Positions 1 through 6,456 are shown, counted from the first letter of the stretch. The stretch: 7,489 nucleotides of DNA from Sulfuricella sp. (GCA_019911785.1 JAIOJM010000088.1:1-7489), one strand, 5' to 3'. The notes: a model not told the origin generated them from the letters alone. Numbers and translations: made by a program.

Positions 1-435
1 CGTCACCGGGTCGTGCGTGGTGGCCGCATAAACCTTGGGGACGTGCCGCTTGGGGGACGACTGGGCGTGAATGAAGGCGCCGTCGTCCGACATCAGCAAT
101 ATCCCGGTGGTGTCGTGGTCGAGGCGGCCCACCGGCTGCACGTCGCGCCAGGTAAACTGTTCCGGCAACAGGGTCAGCACGCCGGGATGGTGGCTGGGTT
201 TTCTGGAACATTCAAAATTGGCGGGTTTGTTCAGCGCGATATAGACATGCTCGCGGTAAACCCACACCTCGTCGAAAAGCGTGAACTCAAGGCCGGTCGT
301 TTCGAAGGCGGCGCGAGGGTCGGTCACCGTTACACCGGCGATGGATACCTCACCCTCGCTGACCAGCTGACGACACCACTTGCGGGTTCCGAAGCCCTGC
401 GATTTGAGGATCAGGTCCAGGGTCAGCTTGCTCAA
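1..435 (-). CDS. rsuA: RsuA-family 16S rRNA pseudouridine synthase, 5' part of gene
   Basis: The first 145 codons are present; the gene continues beyond position 1. The product should convert one uridine in rRNA to pseudouridine; the closest match by memory is RsuA (16S rRNA U516). Residues about 1-45 look like an S4 RNA-binding domain (ILKSQGFGTRKWCRQLV, then SEGEVSIAGVTVTDPR). The catalytic domain follows, with LNKP at 68-71, a CSRKPSHHPGVL stretch like E. coli RsuA's CSTDDPDHPTVL, and the active-site motif GRLDHDTTG with catalytic Asp106. The start is inferred: an in-frame TAA lies at 448-450 and no ATG occurs between it and the S4 domain, so TTG at 433-435 is the best candidate, without a clear Shine-Dalgarno. 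A later start is possible. Family assignment is firm; exact target (RsuA versus RluE or RluB type) is inferred. It lies downstream of pth across a 182-base gap holding an inverted-repeat element. Confidence 0.88.
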   Translation of the reverse strand, partial: MSKLTLDLILKSQGFGTRKWCRQLVSEGEVSIAGVTVTDPRAAFETTGLEFTLFDEVWVYREHVYIALNKPANFECSRKPSHHPGVLTLLPEQFTWRDVQPVGRLDHDTTGILLMSDDGAFIHAQSSPKRHVPKVYAATTHDPVT

Positions 436-462
436 GAAGCGCTCAACTTAAAACAGCGTTTC

Positions 463-592
463 ACCGCAGAGGACGCGGAGGACGCGGAGGAAAAACAAGA
501 CCTTGGCAAGTTGTGCTGAGTCACCCGCTGGGTGAGTGTGCTTGTTACGTCAAGCATTTGAACTCCTCTGCGTCCTCCGCGTCCTCTGCGGT
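463..592. repeat. Inverted-repeat element with 29-bp arms between pth and rsuA
   Basis: The arms are 463-491 and 564-592. They pair over 29 positions with one exception (486/569), which is a G-U pair if transcribed leftward or rightward as RNA allows. Each arm holds CCGCAGAGG followed by two 9-base units of the GGACGCGGA type. The core 464-591 is bordered on both sides by TTCA (460-463 and 592-595), which could be a 4-bp target duplication. The 72-base spacer holds a small perfect hairpin, TCACCC-GCT-GGGTGA, at 521-535, and a weaker CTTG/CAAG one at 541-554. No transposase or credible protein is encoded. I recall similar CCGCAGAGGACGC repeats being scattered in many environmental proteobacterial genomes, but no named family. 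It may act as a transcript-end structure after pth. Confidence 0.8.
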
Positions 593-617
593 TCAATAGT
601 TTTTTCCAGGTTGAGAC

Positions 618-1214
618 TCAAGCACTTTCCGGCTTGGGTTTGGTGTGCAGCTTGATCATCGCTGCGGGAAAATCCCCCGCCAGCAGCTGCGGCAGCCCGG
701 CGAGGCTGGCATCGACGGCGGCCTCGATCAGCTCCTGCTCTGCGCGCTGCGGCACGTTGAGCACGAAATTCACCACCGCGTTGCGGTCGCCGGGATGGCC
801 GATCCCCAGGCGCAGGCGCCAGAAATCCGGCGTGCCGAGTTGGGCGATGATGTCCTTGAGGCCGTTATGACCGCCGTGACCGCCGCCTTTTTTCAGCCGC
901 ACCGTGCCCGGCGGCAAATCGAGTTCGTCGTGCACCACCAGGATCTCGTCCGGCGTGATCTTGTAAAAACCGGCCAGTGCGCTGACGGCCCGGCCGCTGA
1001 GATTCATGAAGGTTTCCGGCTTCAGCAGCCAGACCTCGCGGTTATTGACCATGATCCGGGCGGCCAGGCAATGAAACTTTTTTTCAGGCTTGAAGCTGGC
1101 GGATTTCCCCGCAGCCACGGCATCCACCCACCAGAAGCCGGCATTGTGCCGGGTGGCCTCGTACTCCCGTCCTGGATTTCCCAAGCCCACAATCAGGCGG
1201 ATTCCTGTCGTCAT
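618..1214 (-). CDS. pth: Peptidyl-tRNA hydrolase
   Basis: Pth cleaves the ester bond of peptidyl-tRNAs that drop off ribosomes, freeing tRNA for recharging; it is a cytoplasmic monomer. The 198-residue product has the usual bacterial length (about 190-200). It opens with LIVGLGNPG (residues 7-15) and TRHNAG, whose His23 matches catalytic His20 of E. coli. Next come [10 protein letters not shown] with Asn71, [11 protein letters not shown] with Asp96 (E. coli Asp93), and [12 protein letters not shown] with Asn117, all known active-site or tRNA-binding positions. The ATG at 1212-1214 is chosen because it puts the family N-terminus right before GLGNPG; an upstream in-frame ATG at 1248-1250 would add 12 residues read through a terminator-like hairpin. 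The Shine-Dalgarno is poor (GGGACGGGAA). It follows rplY, as in many betaproteobacteria, with a 95-base gap. Confidence 0.97.
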   Translation of the reverse strand: MTTGIRLIVGLGNPGREYEATRHNAGFWWVDAVAAGKSASFKPEKKFHCLAARIMVNNREVWLLKPETFMNLSGRAVSALAGFYKITPDEILVVHDELDLPPGTVRLKKGGGHGGHNGLKDIIAQLGTPDFWRLRLGIGHPGDRNAVVNFVLNVPQRAEQELIEAAVDASLAGLPQLLAGDFPAAMIKLHTKPKPESA

Positions 1215-1230
1215 TTCCCGTCCCGCAATG

Positions 1231-1276
1231 AAAAAACCCGCCGAGCGCACCCCATAAAGGTCGTATGCTCGACGGG
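1231..1276 (-). terminator. Intrinsic terminator between rplY and pth
   Basis: Read leftward, CCCGTCGAGC (1276-1267) pairs with GCTCGGCGGG (1246-1237) to give a 10-bp stem with one U-G pair and a 20-base loop, followed at once by six T (1236-1231). This is the classic rho-independent shape. It begins 33 bases after the rplY stop, and the T-run ends only 16 bases before the pth start. Pth must therefore rely on read-through, on conditional termination, or on a promoter not obvious here. Confidence 0.65.
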
Positions 1277-1309
1277 CTCCTTACAAGCAGCCAAGCAGCT
1301 GCAAAGTGC

Positions 1310-1924
1310 TTATGCCTTGACTTCGGCCTCTGCCGCTGCTGCTGCTTCCACAGCACCGCGCGGAATGGTGATCGTCGCCACAGCCAGATCTTCGCCTTTG
1401 GTCAGCGGGATCAGTTCGATGCCCTTACCCAGTTTCAGCTCGGACAGGTGAATCGAGTGACCGGCAGCCAAGTTGGACAGATCCACTTCGATAAACTCGG
1501 GCAGGTCTTTCGGCAGGCAGGCAACGTCCACTTCGGTGATGATGTGGCTGACGATACCGGCAGAGAGCTTCACGCCGGGAGCGATGTCGGCGTTGGCGAA
1601 ATGCAGCGGCACCTTCATGTGAATCTTCTCTTTCGGGTTGACGCGCTGGAAGTCCACGTGCATCACCACCGGGCGGAATGGGTGCATCTGGTAGTCACGC
1701 AGCAGCACCTGCTCGCTCTTGCCGTCGAGGTTCAAGGTCAGGATAGTGGCGTGGAAGGACTCGTTCTTCAGTTTGTAGAACACTTCCTTGTGGTCCAGTT
1801 CGATGGCTGCGGCATCCTTGCCTGCGCCATAAACCACTGCCGGGATGCGGCCCGTGCGACGCAGGCGGCGGCTCGCACCCGTTCCCTGTAGCGTGCGCGG
1901 GGTTGCGCTGATTTCGATTTTCAT
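1310..1924 (-). CDS. rplY: 50S ribosomal protein L25, long (CTC/TL5) form
   Basis: L25 binds 5S rRNA in the central protuberance of the large ribosomal subunit. The 204-residue product is the long two-domain form, unlike the short 94-residue E. coli L25. Residues 1 to about 93 form the 5S-binding L25 domain ([15 protein letters not shown], then [10 protein letters not shown] and MHVDFQRV). Residues about 94-185 form the TL5/CTC beta domain ([37 protein letters not shown]). The tail from about 190 is rich in Ala and Glu and ends in Lys-Ala. The ATG at 1922-1924 is set by a good Shine-Dalgarno AGGAG (1932-1936) and by the family start MKIE. An upstream in-frame ATG at 1967-1969 would translate a stem-loop and is not credible. 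The position after prs matches the common prs-rplY-pth order. Confidence 0.97.
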   Translation of the reverse strand: MKIEISATPRTLQGTGASRRLRRTGRIPAVVYGAGKDAAAIELDHKEVFYKLKNESFHATILTLNLDGKSEQVLLRDYQMHPFRPVVMHVDFQRVNPKEKIHMKVPLHFANADIAPGVKLSAGIVSHIITEVDVACLPKDLPEFIEVDLSNLAAGHSIHLSELKLGKGIELIPLTKGEDLAVATITIPRGAVEAAAAAEAEVKA

Positions 1925-1944
1925 GTTGATGCTCCTAAAGGTAA

Positions 1945-1970
1945 AATGCCGCCCGCGACCAGGCGGCATT
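1945..1970 (-). promoter_or_regulatory. Stem-loop just upstream of the rplY ribosome-binding site
   Basis: Read leftward, AATGCCGCC (1970-1962) and GGCGGCATT (1953-1945) make a perfect 9-bp stem with an 8-base loop. The T-run is short (1946-1943, half of it inside the stem), so termination would be weak. The AGGAG of rplY starts 9 bases after the stem. It could be a weak prs terminator or a leader structure for rplY; the sequence does not decide. Confidence 0.45.
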
Positions 1971-1982
1971 CGGTTTGCGCAG

Positions 1983-1999
1983 AACCGGTTGGGCCGGTT
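1983..1999. repeat. Short perfect hairpin in the prs-rplY gap
   Basis: AACCGG (1983-1988) and CCGGTT (1994-1999) form a 6-bp stem with a 5-base loop, 30 bases beyond the prs stop in transcription order. No T-run follows on the minus strand. It may protect the 3' end of prs mRNA, or simply be chance in GC-rich DNA. Confidence 0.35.
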
Positions 2000-2028
2000 T
2001 TAAATCGGCTTCGCGGCTCCGCAAAAAA

Positions 2029-2979
2029 TTATTCCATGAACAGCGAGCTGACCGAATCCTCGTTGCTGATCCGGCGCATCGTTTCGGCCATCAGTTCCGC
2101 CACGGAAAGCTGACGGATGCGGCTGCAATTTCTGGCTTCCTCGCGCAGCGGGATGGTGTCGGTCACTACCAGCTCATCCAGATGCGAACCCATGATGCGC
2201 TCCACCGCCGGGCCGGACAAAACCGGGTGGGTACAGTACGCAACCACTTTTTCCGCACCGTGCTCCTTCAGGGCCTTGGCGGCCTCGCACAGGGTGTTGG
2301 CGGTATCGACCAGATCGTCCATCAGCACGCAGGTGCGGCCCCGGACGTCGCCGATGATGTGCATCACCTTGGCGACGTTGGGCTTGGGGCGGCGCTTGTC
2401 GATGATCGCCAGGTCCACGTCCAGGCGTTTGGCCAGCGCACGGGCGCGCACCACGCCGCCGACGTCGGGCGACACCACGATCAGGTTCTCGTAATGCTGC
2501 TTCCACACATCGCCGAGCAGAATCGGTGCGGCGTAGACGTTGTCCACCGGAATATCGAAAAAGCCCTGAATCTGGTCGGCATGCAGGTCCATGGTCAGCA
2601 GGCGGTCCACCCCGGCGCTGGTGAGCATGTTCGCCACCACCTTGGCGGTGATCGCCACGCGTGCCGAGCGCGGCCTGCGGTCCTGGCGCGCATAGCCCAG
2701 GTAGGGAATGGCAGCGGTGATGCGCCCGGCCGAGGAGCGCTTGAGCGCATCCACCATCACCAGGACTTCCATCAGGGTGTCATTGGTCGGGGTGCAGGTC
2801 GACTGCAGCACGAACACATCCTTGCCGCGCACGTTCTCGAGGATCTCGATCATCACCTCGCCGTCGCTGAAACGACCGACCGTCGCTCGCCCGAGGCGAA
2901 GATTGAGATGTTTCACCACCTCCTCGGCAAGCCGGGGATTTGCGTTGCCGGTGAAAACCATCATGCTGCCGTATGCCAT
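2029..2979 (-). CDS. prs: Ribose-phosphate pyrophosphokinase (PRPP synthetase)
   Basis: Prs transfers pyrophosphate from ATP to ribose 5-phosphate, giving PRPP for purine, pyrimidine, His, Trp and NAD synthesis; class I enzymes are cytoplasmic hexamers. The 316 residues match the usual 310-320. Visible marks: [10 protein letters not shown] at 9-18; FSDGE (37-41); the ATP-site stretch [12 protein letters not shown] (96-107); [12 protein letters not shown] with metal-binding His133; the catalytic-loop segment [17 protein letters not shown] (170-186) with IDKRRP and Lys195; and the PRPP-loop [11 protein letters not shown] (220-230), with DTANT where E. coli has DTGGT. The ATG at 2977-2979 is supported by AGAGG (2990-2986). 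It lies 65 bases downstream of tRNA-Gln, with a terminator-like hairpin between, so prs is read either by passage through that hairpin or from an unseen promoter. Confidence 0.98.
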   Translation of the reverse strand: MAYGSMMVFTGNANPRLAEEVVKHLNLRLGRATVGRFSDGEVMIEILENVRGKDVFVLQSTCTPTNDTLMEVLVMVDALKRSSAGRITAAIPYLGYARQDRRPRSARVAITAKVVANMLTSAGVDRLLTMDLHADQIQGFFDIPVDNVYAAPILLGDVWKQHYENLIVVSPDVGGVVRARALAKRLDVDLAIIDKRRPKPNVAKVMHIIGDVRGRTCVLMDDLVDTANTLCEAAKALKEHGAEKVVAYCTHPVLSGPAVERIMGSHLDELVVTDTIPLREEARNCSRIRQLSVAELMAETMRRISNEDSVSSLFME

Positions 2980-2990
2980 GATGAACCTCT

Positions 2991-3028
2991 AAAAACAAAC
3001 GTAGGGACGGCGCATGCGACGTCCCTAC
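2991..3028 (-). terminator. Terminator-like hairpin between tRNA-Gln and prs
   Basis: Read leftward, GTAGGGACG (3028-3020) and CGTCCCTAC (3009-3001) form a perfect 9-bp stem. The 10-base loop contains the palindrome CGCATGCG. The T-rich GTTTGTTTTT (3000-2991) follows at once, and the prs AGAGG starts on the next base. It begins 17 bases after the tRNA 3' end. A tRNA terminator or prs attenuator is likely; the GTAG/CTAC ends also recall REP-type palindromes. Confidence 0.55.
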
Positions 3029-3044
3029 CGGTTTGGATTACAAC

Positions 3045-3119
3045 TGGCTGGGGAGGTAGGGATCGAACCTACGAATGCCGGAATCAAAATCCGGTGCCTT
3101 ACCACTTGGCGACTCCCCA
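3045..3119 (-). tRNA. tRNA-Gln (anticodon UUG)
   Basis: The 75-base gene folds as a full cloverleaf. The acceptor stem is TGGGGAG/CTCCCCA, with the U1-A72 pair typical of bacterial tRNA-Gln, discriminator G73 and an encoded CCA (3047-3045). The D arm holds AAGTGGTAAGG. The anticodon stem CCGGA/TCCGG carries the loop TTTTGAT with anticodon TTG at 3087-3085, reading CAA and, by wobble, CAG. The T arm has GGTTCGATCC. The sequence closely resembles E. coli tRNA-Gln. Its 5' end (3119) is the base right after the ispE stop codon (3122-3120), so it is co-transcribed with ispE and released by RNase P. Confidence 0.98.
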
Positions 3120-3950
3120 CTAACTTACAAAATCGTACAAAGGATGTCTGTCTAAGCCCTTTGCGATAAAACCGGCCATCTGCGCCGGCTTCTTGGAAAA
3201 CACTCTATTCGCCTCTTCCTGGCTCGAAAACGCGGCAAAAACACACGCTCCCGATCCGGTCATCCTGGCATCGCCGAAGGCCCTGAGCCAATCCAGGCAC
3301 TCGGCAACCTGCGGATACTTCCGGCACACCACAGGCTCCAGATCATTTCTTCCGCAGCCCGTTGAAAAGTCCGACATTTTGATAGGTTTCGTAGCGCGTG
3401 TCAATTCCCTGCTGGTAAAAATCTCTAGCGTGGAAACTGCCACCGGCGGCACCAGCACCACATACCAGGCCGGCGGAAGCACCACCGGCCGGAGCTTTTC
3501 GCCCACTCCCTCGGCAAAAGCGCTCTCGCCGAACACGAATACCGGCACGTCGGCGCCGAGGCGCAAACCCAGTTCCTGCAAAGCCTGGCGGCTGAGGTTC
3601 AGGTTCCACAAGCGGTTCAGCGCCAGCAGCGTAGTCGCAGCATCGGAGCTGCCCCCGCCCAGGCCGCCGCCCATCGGCAAACGCTTCTCCAGGACGATAT
3701 CCGCGCCCAGACGGCAACCGGTTTCCTGCTGCAGCAGGCGCGCGGCTCGAACGGTGAGGTCCTGCTCCGGGTCCAGGCCGGGCAGCGGATTCACCCGCCG
3801 GATCACGCCATCGTCACGGATGGTGAAAGAAAGGCTATCGCCGTAATCGACGAAACGAAACACCGTCTGCAATAAATGGTAGCCGTCCGGTCGCCGGCCC
3901 ACCACGTGCAGGAACAGGTTCAGCTTGGCCGGGGCAGGGAAGGTGGGCAT
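3120..3950 (-). CDS. ispE: 4-diphosphocytidyl-2-C-methyl-D-erythritol kinase
   Basis: IspE phosphorylates the 2-OH of CDP-methylerythritol with ATP, the fourth step of the MEP route to isopentenyl diphosphate. It is a cytoplasmic GHMP-family kinase. The 276 residues are near the family norm (about 280). Visible motifs: PAPAKLNLFL with Lys9 (E. coli Lys10); RRPDGYHLLQTVF (19-31); the ATP loop PMGGGLGGGSSDAA (92-105); GADVPVF with catalytic-base Asp134 (E. coli Asp141); RNDLEPVV; and the C-terminal GHMP motif MTGSGACVFAAF. The ATG at 3948-3950 shares one base with the TGA of lolB, implying translational coupling. A GTG one codon upstream (3951-3953) is an alternative start. The TAG stop (3122-3120) directly abuts tRNA-Gln. 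Confidence 0.97.
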   Translation of the reverse strand: MPTFPAPAKLNLFLHVVGRRPDGYHLLQTVFRFVDYGDSLSFTIRDDGVIRRVNPLPGLDPEQDLTVRAARLLQQETGCRLGADIVLEKRLPMGGGLGGGSSDAATTLLALNRLWNLNLSRQALQELGLRLGADVPVFVFGESAFAEGVGEKLRPVVLPPAWYVVLVPPVAVSTLEIFTSRELTRATKPIKMSDFSTGCGRNDLEPVVCRKYPQVAECLDWLRAFGDARMTGSGACVFAAFSSQEEANRVFSKKPAQMAGFIAKGLDRHPLYDFVS

Positions 3951-4546
3951 CACGGCAGCACCCAGTCATCAATCACCAGCCGCACCCGCAGGCGCTCGTC
4001 CAGCGCCACCTCCAGCTTGGCCGGCAGCAGGGTTCCCTGCACCATCCGGTAACCGAGATAATCGACGCGCCAGCCATCCTGACGCAGGGTGCGAAGCTGC
4101 ATGTTCTCGTCCAGCTCGCCCTCCGCCGCACCGTCCGGTGCGGGGCGGCCCATCACCCAGTATTGCAGGCCGCGCGCCGGCAGGCGCCAGCCCAGCACTT
4201 CCTCGGTCAGGCTTTCCACGTCCGCGGCACGGTAACCCCGCCCCTCCGCAGTCTCCAGCGAGGCGCCGGCGGAATTGCTCACGATGCGGGCGACCCCCTG
4301 CCCCAACGGGGAAAGGATGAAAATCTCGTCCTCCCCGGCAGCGTGACTCCACCGCAGCGAACCGGAAAAACTCTCGCCGTTGTGCGACACGCCGATCCGG
4401 CCTGACAGCCGGAACAAGCCGTCAGCGCCGATATCGGCCTTTGGGCGGGCGGCTGATTCAAGCTCCGGCGGCGGCACCGGCAGTTCGGCGCAACCCCACA
4501 GCAAGACGGAAACGACGAATAAACCGAGAAATCGCAGATTTGTCAT
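3950..4546 (-). CDS. lolB: Outer-membrane lipoprotein LolB
   Basis: LolB is the outer-membrane receptor that takes lipoproteins from the periplasmic carrier LolA and inserts them into the outer membrane. The 198-residue product starts with a lipoprotein signal: MTNLR, a hydrophobic stretch (LGLFVVSVLL), then the lipobox LLWGC with lipidated Cys19. Ala20 at +2 (not Asp) fits outer-membrane sorting. Trp at -2 of the lipobox is unusual. The mature part has the LolB pattern FRLSGRIGV, SGSLRW, ILSPLGQGVARI, EVLGWRLPARGLQYWVMG, and GWRVDYLGYR. The ATG at 4544-4546 is chosen because it gives a normal 19-residue signal; an upstream in-frame ATG at 4601-4603 would read through the REP palindrome. No good Shine-Dalgarno is seen. 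Identity rests on this pattern and the position before ispE. Confidence 0.94.
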   Translation of the reverse strand: MTNLRFLGLFVVSVLLWGCAELPVPPPELESAARPKADIGADGLFRLSGRIGVSHNGESFSGSLRWSHAAGEDEIFILSPLGQGVARIVSNSAGASLETAEGRGYRAADVESLTEEVLGWRLPARGLQYWVMGRPAPDGAAEGELDENMQLRTLRQDGWRVDYLGYRMVQGTLLPAKLEVALDERLRVRLVIDDWVLP

Positions 4547-4573
4547 TTTTGGAAGTGGCAGAAGTTCAATGGT

Positions 4574-4631
4574 GTAGGAGCGACCTCCTGGTCGCGAATT
4601 CAACGATTCGCGACCAGGAGGTCGCTCCTAC
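4574..4631. repeat. Palindromic pair of GTAG-type REP units
   Basis: Two 26-base units face each other as a perfect inverted repeat: 4574-4599 and 4606-4631, with a 6-base loop (TCAACG). Pairing extends four more bases (ATGG/CCAT, 4569-4572 with 4632-4635) past one bulged T. Each unit begins GTAGGA and itself holds a small perfect hairpin, GCGACC-TCCT-GGTCGC. This is the layout of the GTAG class of REP sequences, which are known to be linked to REP-associated tyrosine transposases (RAYT) encoded elsewhere in a genome. It fills most of the 95-base gap between the TPR lipoprotein gene (stop 10 bases away) and lolB, so it may shape mRNA ends or stability. Confidence 0.85.
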
Positions 4632-4641
4632 CCATCCTAAA

Positions 4642-6366
4642 CTACTTCGCAGGAATAAATTTCTTGATGACATTCAACAACACTTCGTGCCCGGGATTTT
4701 CCTTCAGGGCGGCGCGCCAGATTTTTTCCGCCTCTTCGCGCTTGCCCCTGGCCCACAGAACTTCGCCAAGGTGCGCCGCGATTTCCGCATCGCGCTGACC
4801 GAGATAGGCGCGCCTCAGGGTGTCTTCCGCCTTTTCGAGTTGCCCCATGCGGTAATTCACCCAGCCCAGACTGTCCATGACAAAAAAGTCGTCCGGGGCC
4901 AGTTCAAGCGCCTTTTCGATCAGCTGCCGCGCCTCATCCAGACGCTCGGAGCGATCCGCCAGGGTATAACCCAGCGCATTGTAGGCGTGGGCGTAATCGG
5001 GCTTGATCTGGATCAGCTTGCGCAGGTCCTGCTCGAGAATATCGACCTTGCCCAACTTCTCCGCCGCCATCGCATGGTCGTAGAGCAGGTCGGGATAATT
5101 CGGCAGCTTCTCCAGCGCCTTGCCCAACAACTCGAATGCCTCGCCGTAAGCCTTGGCATCCCGCAGCAACTGCGCCTCCGCCACGATCACCTGAACCCGT
5201 TGCTGGTTGTTCTGCACCGGGATCTGCCCGAGGTGCTGGCGTGCCTCCGGGAGCTTGCCCTGTTTGGCCAGCATGGCCGCATGACGGATTTGCGCGGGAA
5301 CATACTGATCGCCCCGGCCGACCGAACCGTACCAGTTTGCGGCTTCCTCGTAACGCCCACGCTCATCGAACAGCTGGCCGAGATACATGCGCACCGTAGC
5401 TTCGTCGCGGTATTGGCCGGCCAGCGCCTGTTTCAGGTGCTTCTCCGCCGCATCGTAATCCTTGAGCTGCATCGCCAGCAGTCCGACCGCCACGCTCACG
5501 TCCGGGTTTCCGGGCAGATCGACGAGCAGTTTTTCGAACTGGGCGCGCGCCTCGACGTATTGGCGGTCGCTTACCAGCAAACGGGCATAAGCCAGGCGCA
5601 CATCCTGCATTTTGGGATAATCGCCGAGCAGGCTCCGGTAGAACCCCAGCGCCTCGGGGATGGAGTTGCGCTGCAGCAGCTGACCCTGGAACAGCGCCGC
5701 CGCTTCCCAATCGGAACGGAGCCGCCTTGCCTCGCGAATCTCACGCAACGCCAGCTCATCCTTGCCCGCACTCCATGCCGCATAGGCAATAGCAAAATGC
5801 GCTTCGGCGCGATTCAGGTAGGGCGCGACCAACTCCTGCACCAGAGCCAGGGTGGCCGGCTTATCCTGCTGCCGCGACAGCATCTGATTCAAATGCAGCA
5901 ACGCCCCGCCGACATTGTCGCCTTCTCCTGCCAGCAATTTCTCCAGATGGGGCTTGGCTTCCTGCAGGCGGCCGCTGTTCAGCAAAATCGCGGCCACGGC
6001 CTGCCGCGCCTGGGCTTCGTCCGGGTCGGTCTGGTGCCACAGCGTTGCCGCCTCCAGTGCCTGGGCTTCTCTCCGCGACTGCAGGGCCATCTCGGCGGCC
6101 CGCTTTGCCAGGCGCGGATCGCGAGTGGCTTTGGCCAGATCCAGCATGCCCTCGGTGGCCAGACCCGTATCGCCACGCTGCCCGGCGACCTCCGAAACCA
6201 GGTACTGGAACAACAGTTGTTCGGTCAAATCGACCTTGGGCAGTTCCGGGCTGCGTTCTGCGCGTTCCGGCTCAGCAACGGGCTGCACGGCTTCTTTCGG
6301 CGACAGTTGGGCGCACCCTGCCGCAACCAGCGCGGCGGGGGCCAGCAAGAGATATTTAAATTTCAT
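4642..6366 (-). CDS. Tetratricopeptide-repeat lipoprotein
   Basis: A 574-residue protein with an N-terminal lipoprotein signal (MKFKYLLLAPAALVAAGC, lipidated Cys18, Ala at +2), so probably anchored in the outer membrane facing the periplasm. A Glu/Pro-rich linker follows to about residue 45, then helical TPR repeats to the C-terminus. The repeats are clearest at the end: residues about 461-574 hold NALGYTLADR, ALELAPDDFFVMDSLGWV, NYRMGQLEKAEDTLRRAY and AAHLGEVLWARGKREEAEKIW, a strongly conserved block in proteobacterial TPR proteins found near lolB. TPRs mediate protein-protein contact; no enzyme motif is visible. The specific role is unknown; the lolB link suggests envelope assembly, which is inference. 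The ATG at 6364-6366 is fixed by the signal peptide; the frame stays open far upstream but only as antisense of the ABC gene. Confidence 0.9.
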   Translation of the reverse strand: MKFKYLLLAPAALVAAGCAQLSPKEAVQPVAEPERAERSPELPKVDLTEQLLFQYLVSEVAGQRGDTGLATEGMLDLAKATRDPRLAKRAAEMALQSRREAQALEAATLWHQTDPDEAQARQAVAAILLNSGRLQEAKPHLEKLLAGEGDNVGGALLHLNQMLSRQQDKPATLALVQELVAPYLNRAEAHFAIAYAAWSAGKDELALREIREARRLRSDWEAAALFQGQLLQRNSIPEALGFYRSLLGDYPKMQDVRLAYARLLVSDRQYVEARAQFEKLLVDLPGNPDVSVAVGLLAMQLKDYDAAEKHLKQALAGQYRDEATVRMYLGQLFDERGRYEEAANWYGSVGRGDQYVPAQIRHAAMLAKQGKLPEARQHLGQIPVQNNQQRVQVIVAEAQLLRDAKAYGEAFELLGKALEKLPNYPDLLYDHAMAAEKLGKVDILEQDLRKLIQIKPDYAHAYNALGYTLADRSERLDEARQLIEKALELAPDDFFVMDSLGWVNYRMGQLEKAEDTLRRAYLGQRDAEIAAHLGEVLWARGKREEAEKIWRAALKENPGHEVLLNVIKKFIPAK

Positions 6367-6374
6367 CACAGGGA

Positions 6375-6380
6375 TATAAT
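6375..6380 (+). promoter_or_regulatory. Possible -10 box for the ABC transporter operon
   Basis: A perfect TATAAT lies 76 bases upstream of the ABC ATPase start, in the 90-base divergent gap. The region 14-17 bases upstream (GATATTTAAATTT) is AT-rich but holds no good -35 hexamer. Another weak option is TTTACG (6403-6408) with CATATT (6426-6431) at 17-base spacing. Confidence 0.3.
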
Positions 6381-6416
6381 AATGCAGTTGGCAAATGCGC
6401 TCTTTACGCGTACCCC

Positions 6417-6444
6417 ATATTAGGACATATTCGCTCTTTTTCAA
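6417..6444 (-). promoter_or_regulatory. Candidate sigma-70 promoter for the TPR-lolB-ispE operon
   Basis: Read leftward, TTGAAA (6444-6439, 5 of 6 matches to TTGACA) is followed after 16 bases by TAATAT (6422-6417, 4 of 6 matches to TATAAT). Transcription would start near 6410, about 45 bases before the TPR gene. It is the best minus-strand match in the divergent gap, but only from inspection. Confidence 0.35.
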
Positions 6445-6456
6445 AGCAATCAGGGC

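Noticed and set aside
13..519. A 168-codon plus-strand open frame ending in an Ala-Glu-Asp-rich tail
   Set aside because: It is antisense to the rsuA-family gene, and its tail is a translation of the inverted-repeat arm.
464..592. CRISPR-like repeats in the GGACGCGGA units
   Set aside because: The units are 9-base tandem copies inside two inverted arms, with no regular spacers and no cas genes.
1983..2000. Hairpin plus TTTT as a plus-strand terminator
   Set aside because: No plus-strand gene ends nearby; the stem is only 6 bp.
1975..3123. A 382-codon plus-strand open frame opposite prs and tRNA-Gln
   Set aside because: It is a high-GC shadow of prs that also translates through the tRNA gene.
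4547..4603. N-terminal extension of lolB to an ATG at 4601-4603
   Set aside because: The extra 19 residues come from the REP palindrome and would bury the lipoprotein signal.
4441..6423. A 660-codon open frame on the plus strand
   Set aside because: It is antisense to the TPR lipoprotein and the lolB signal region, where the sense frame has clear TPR motifs and a signal peptide. The plus-strand translation shows no family pattern.
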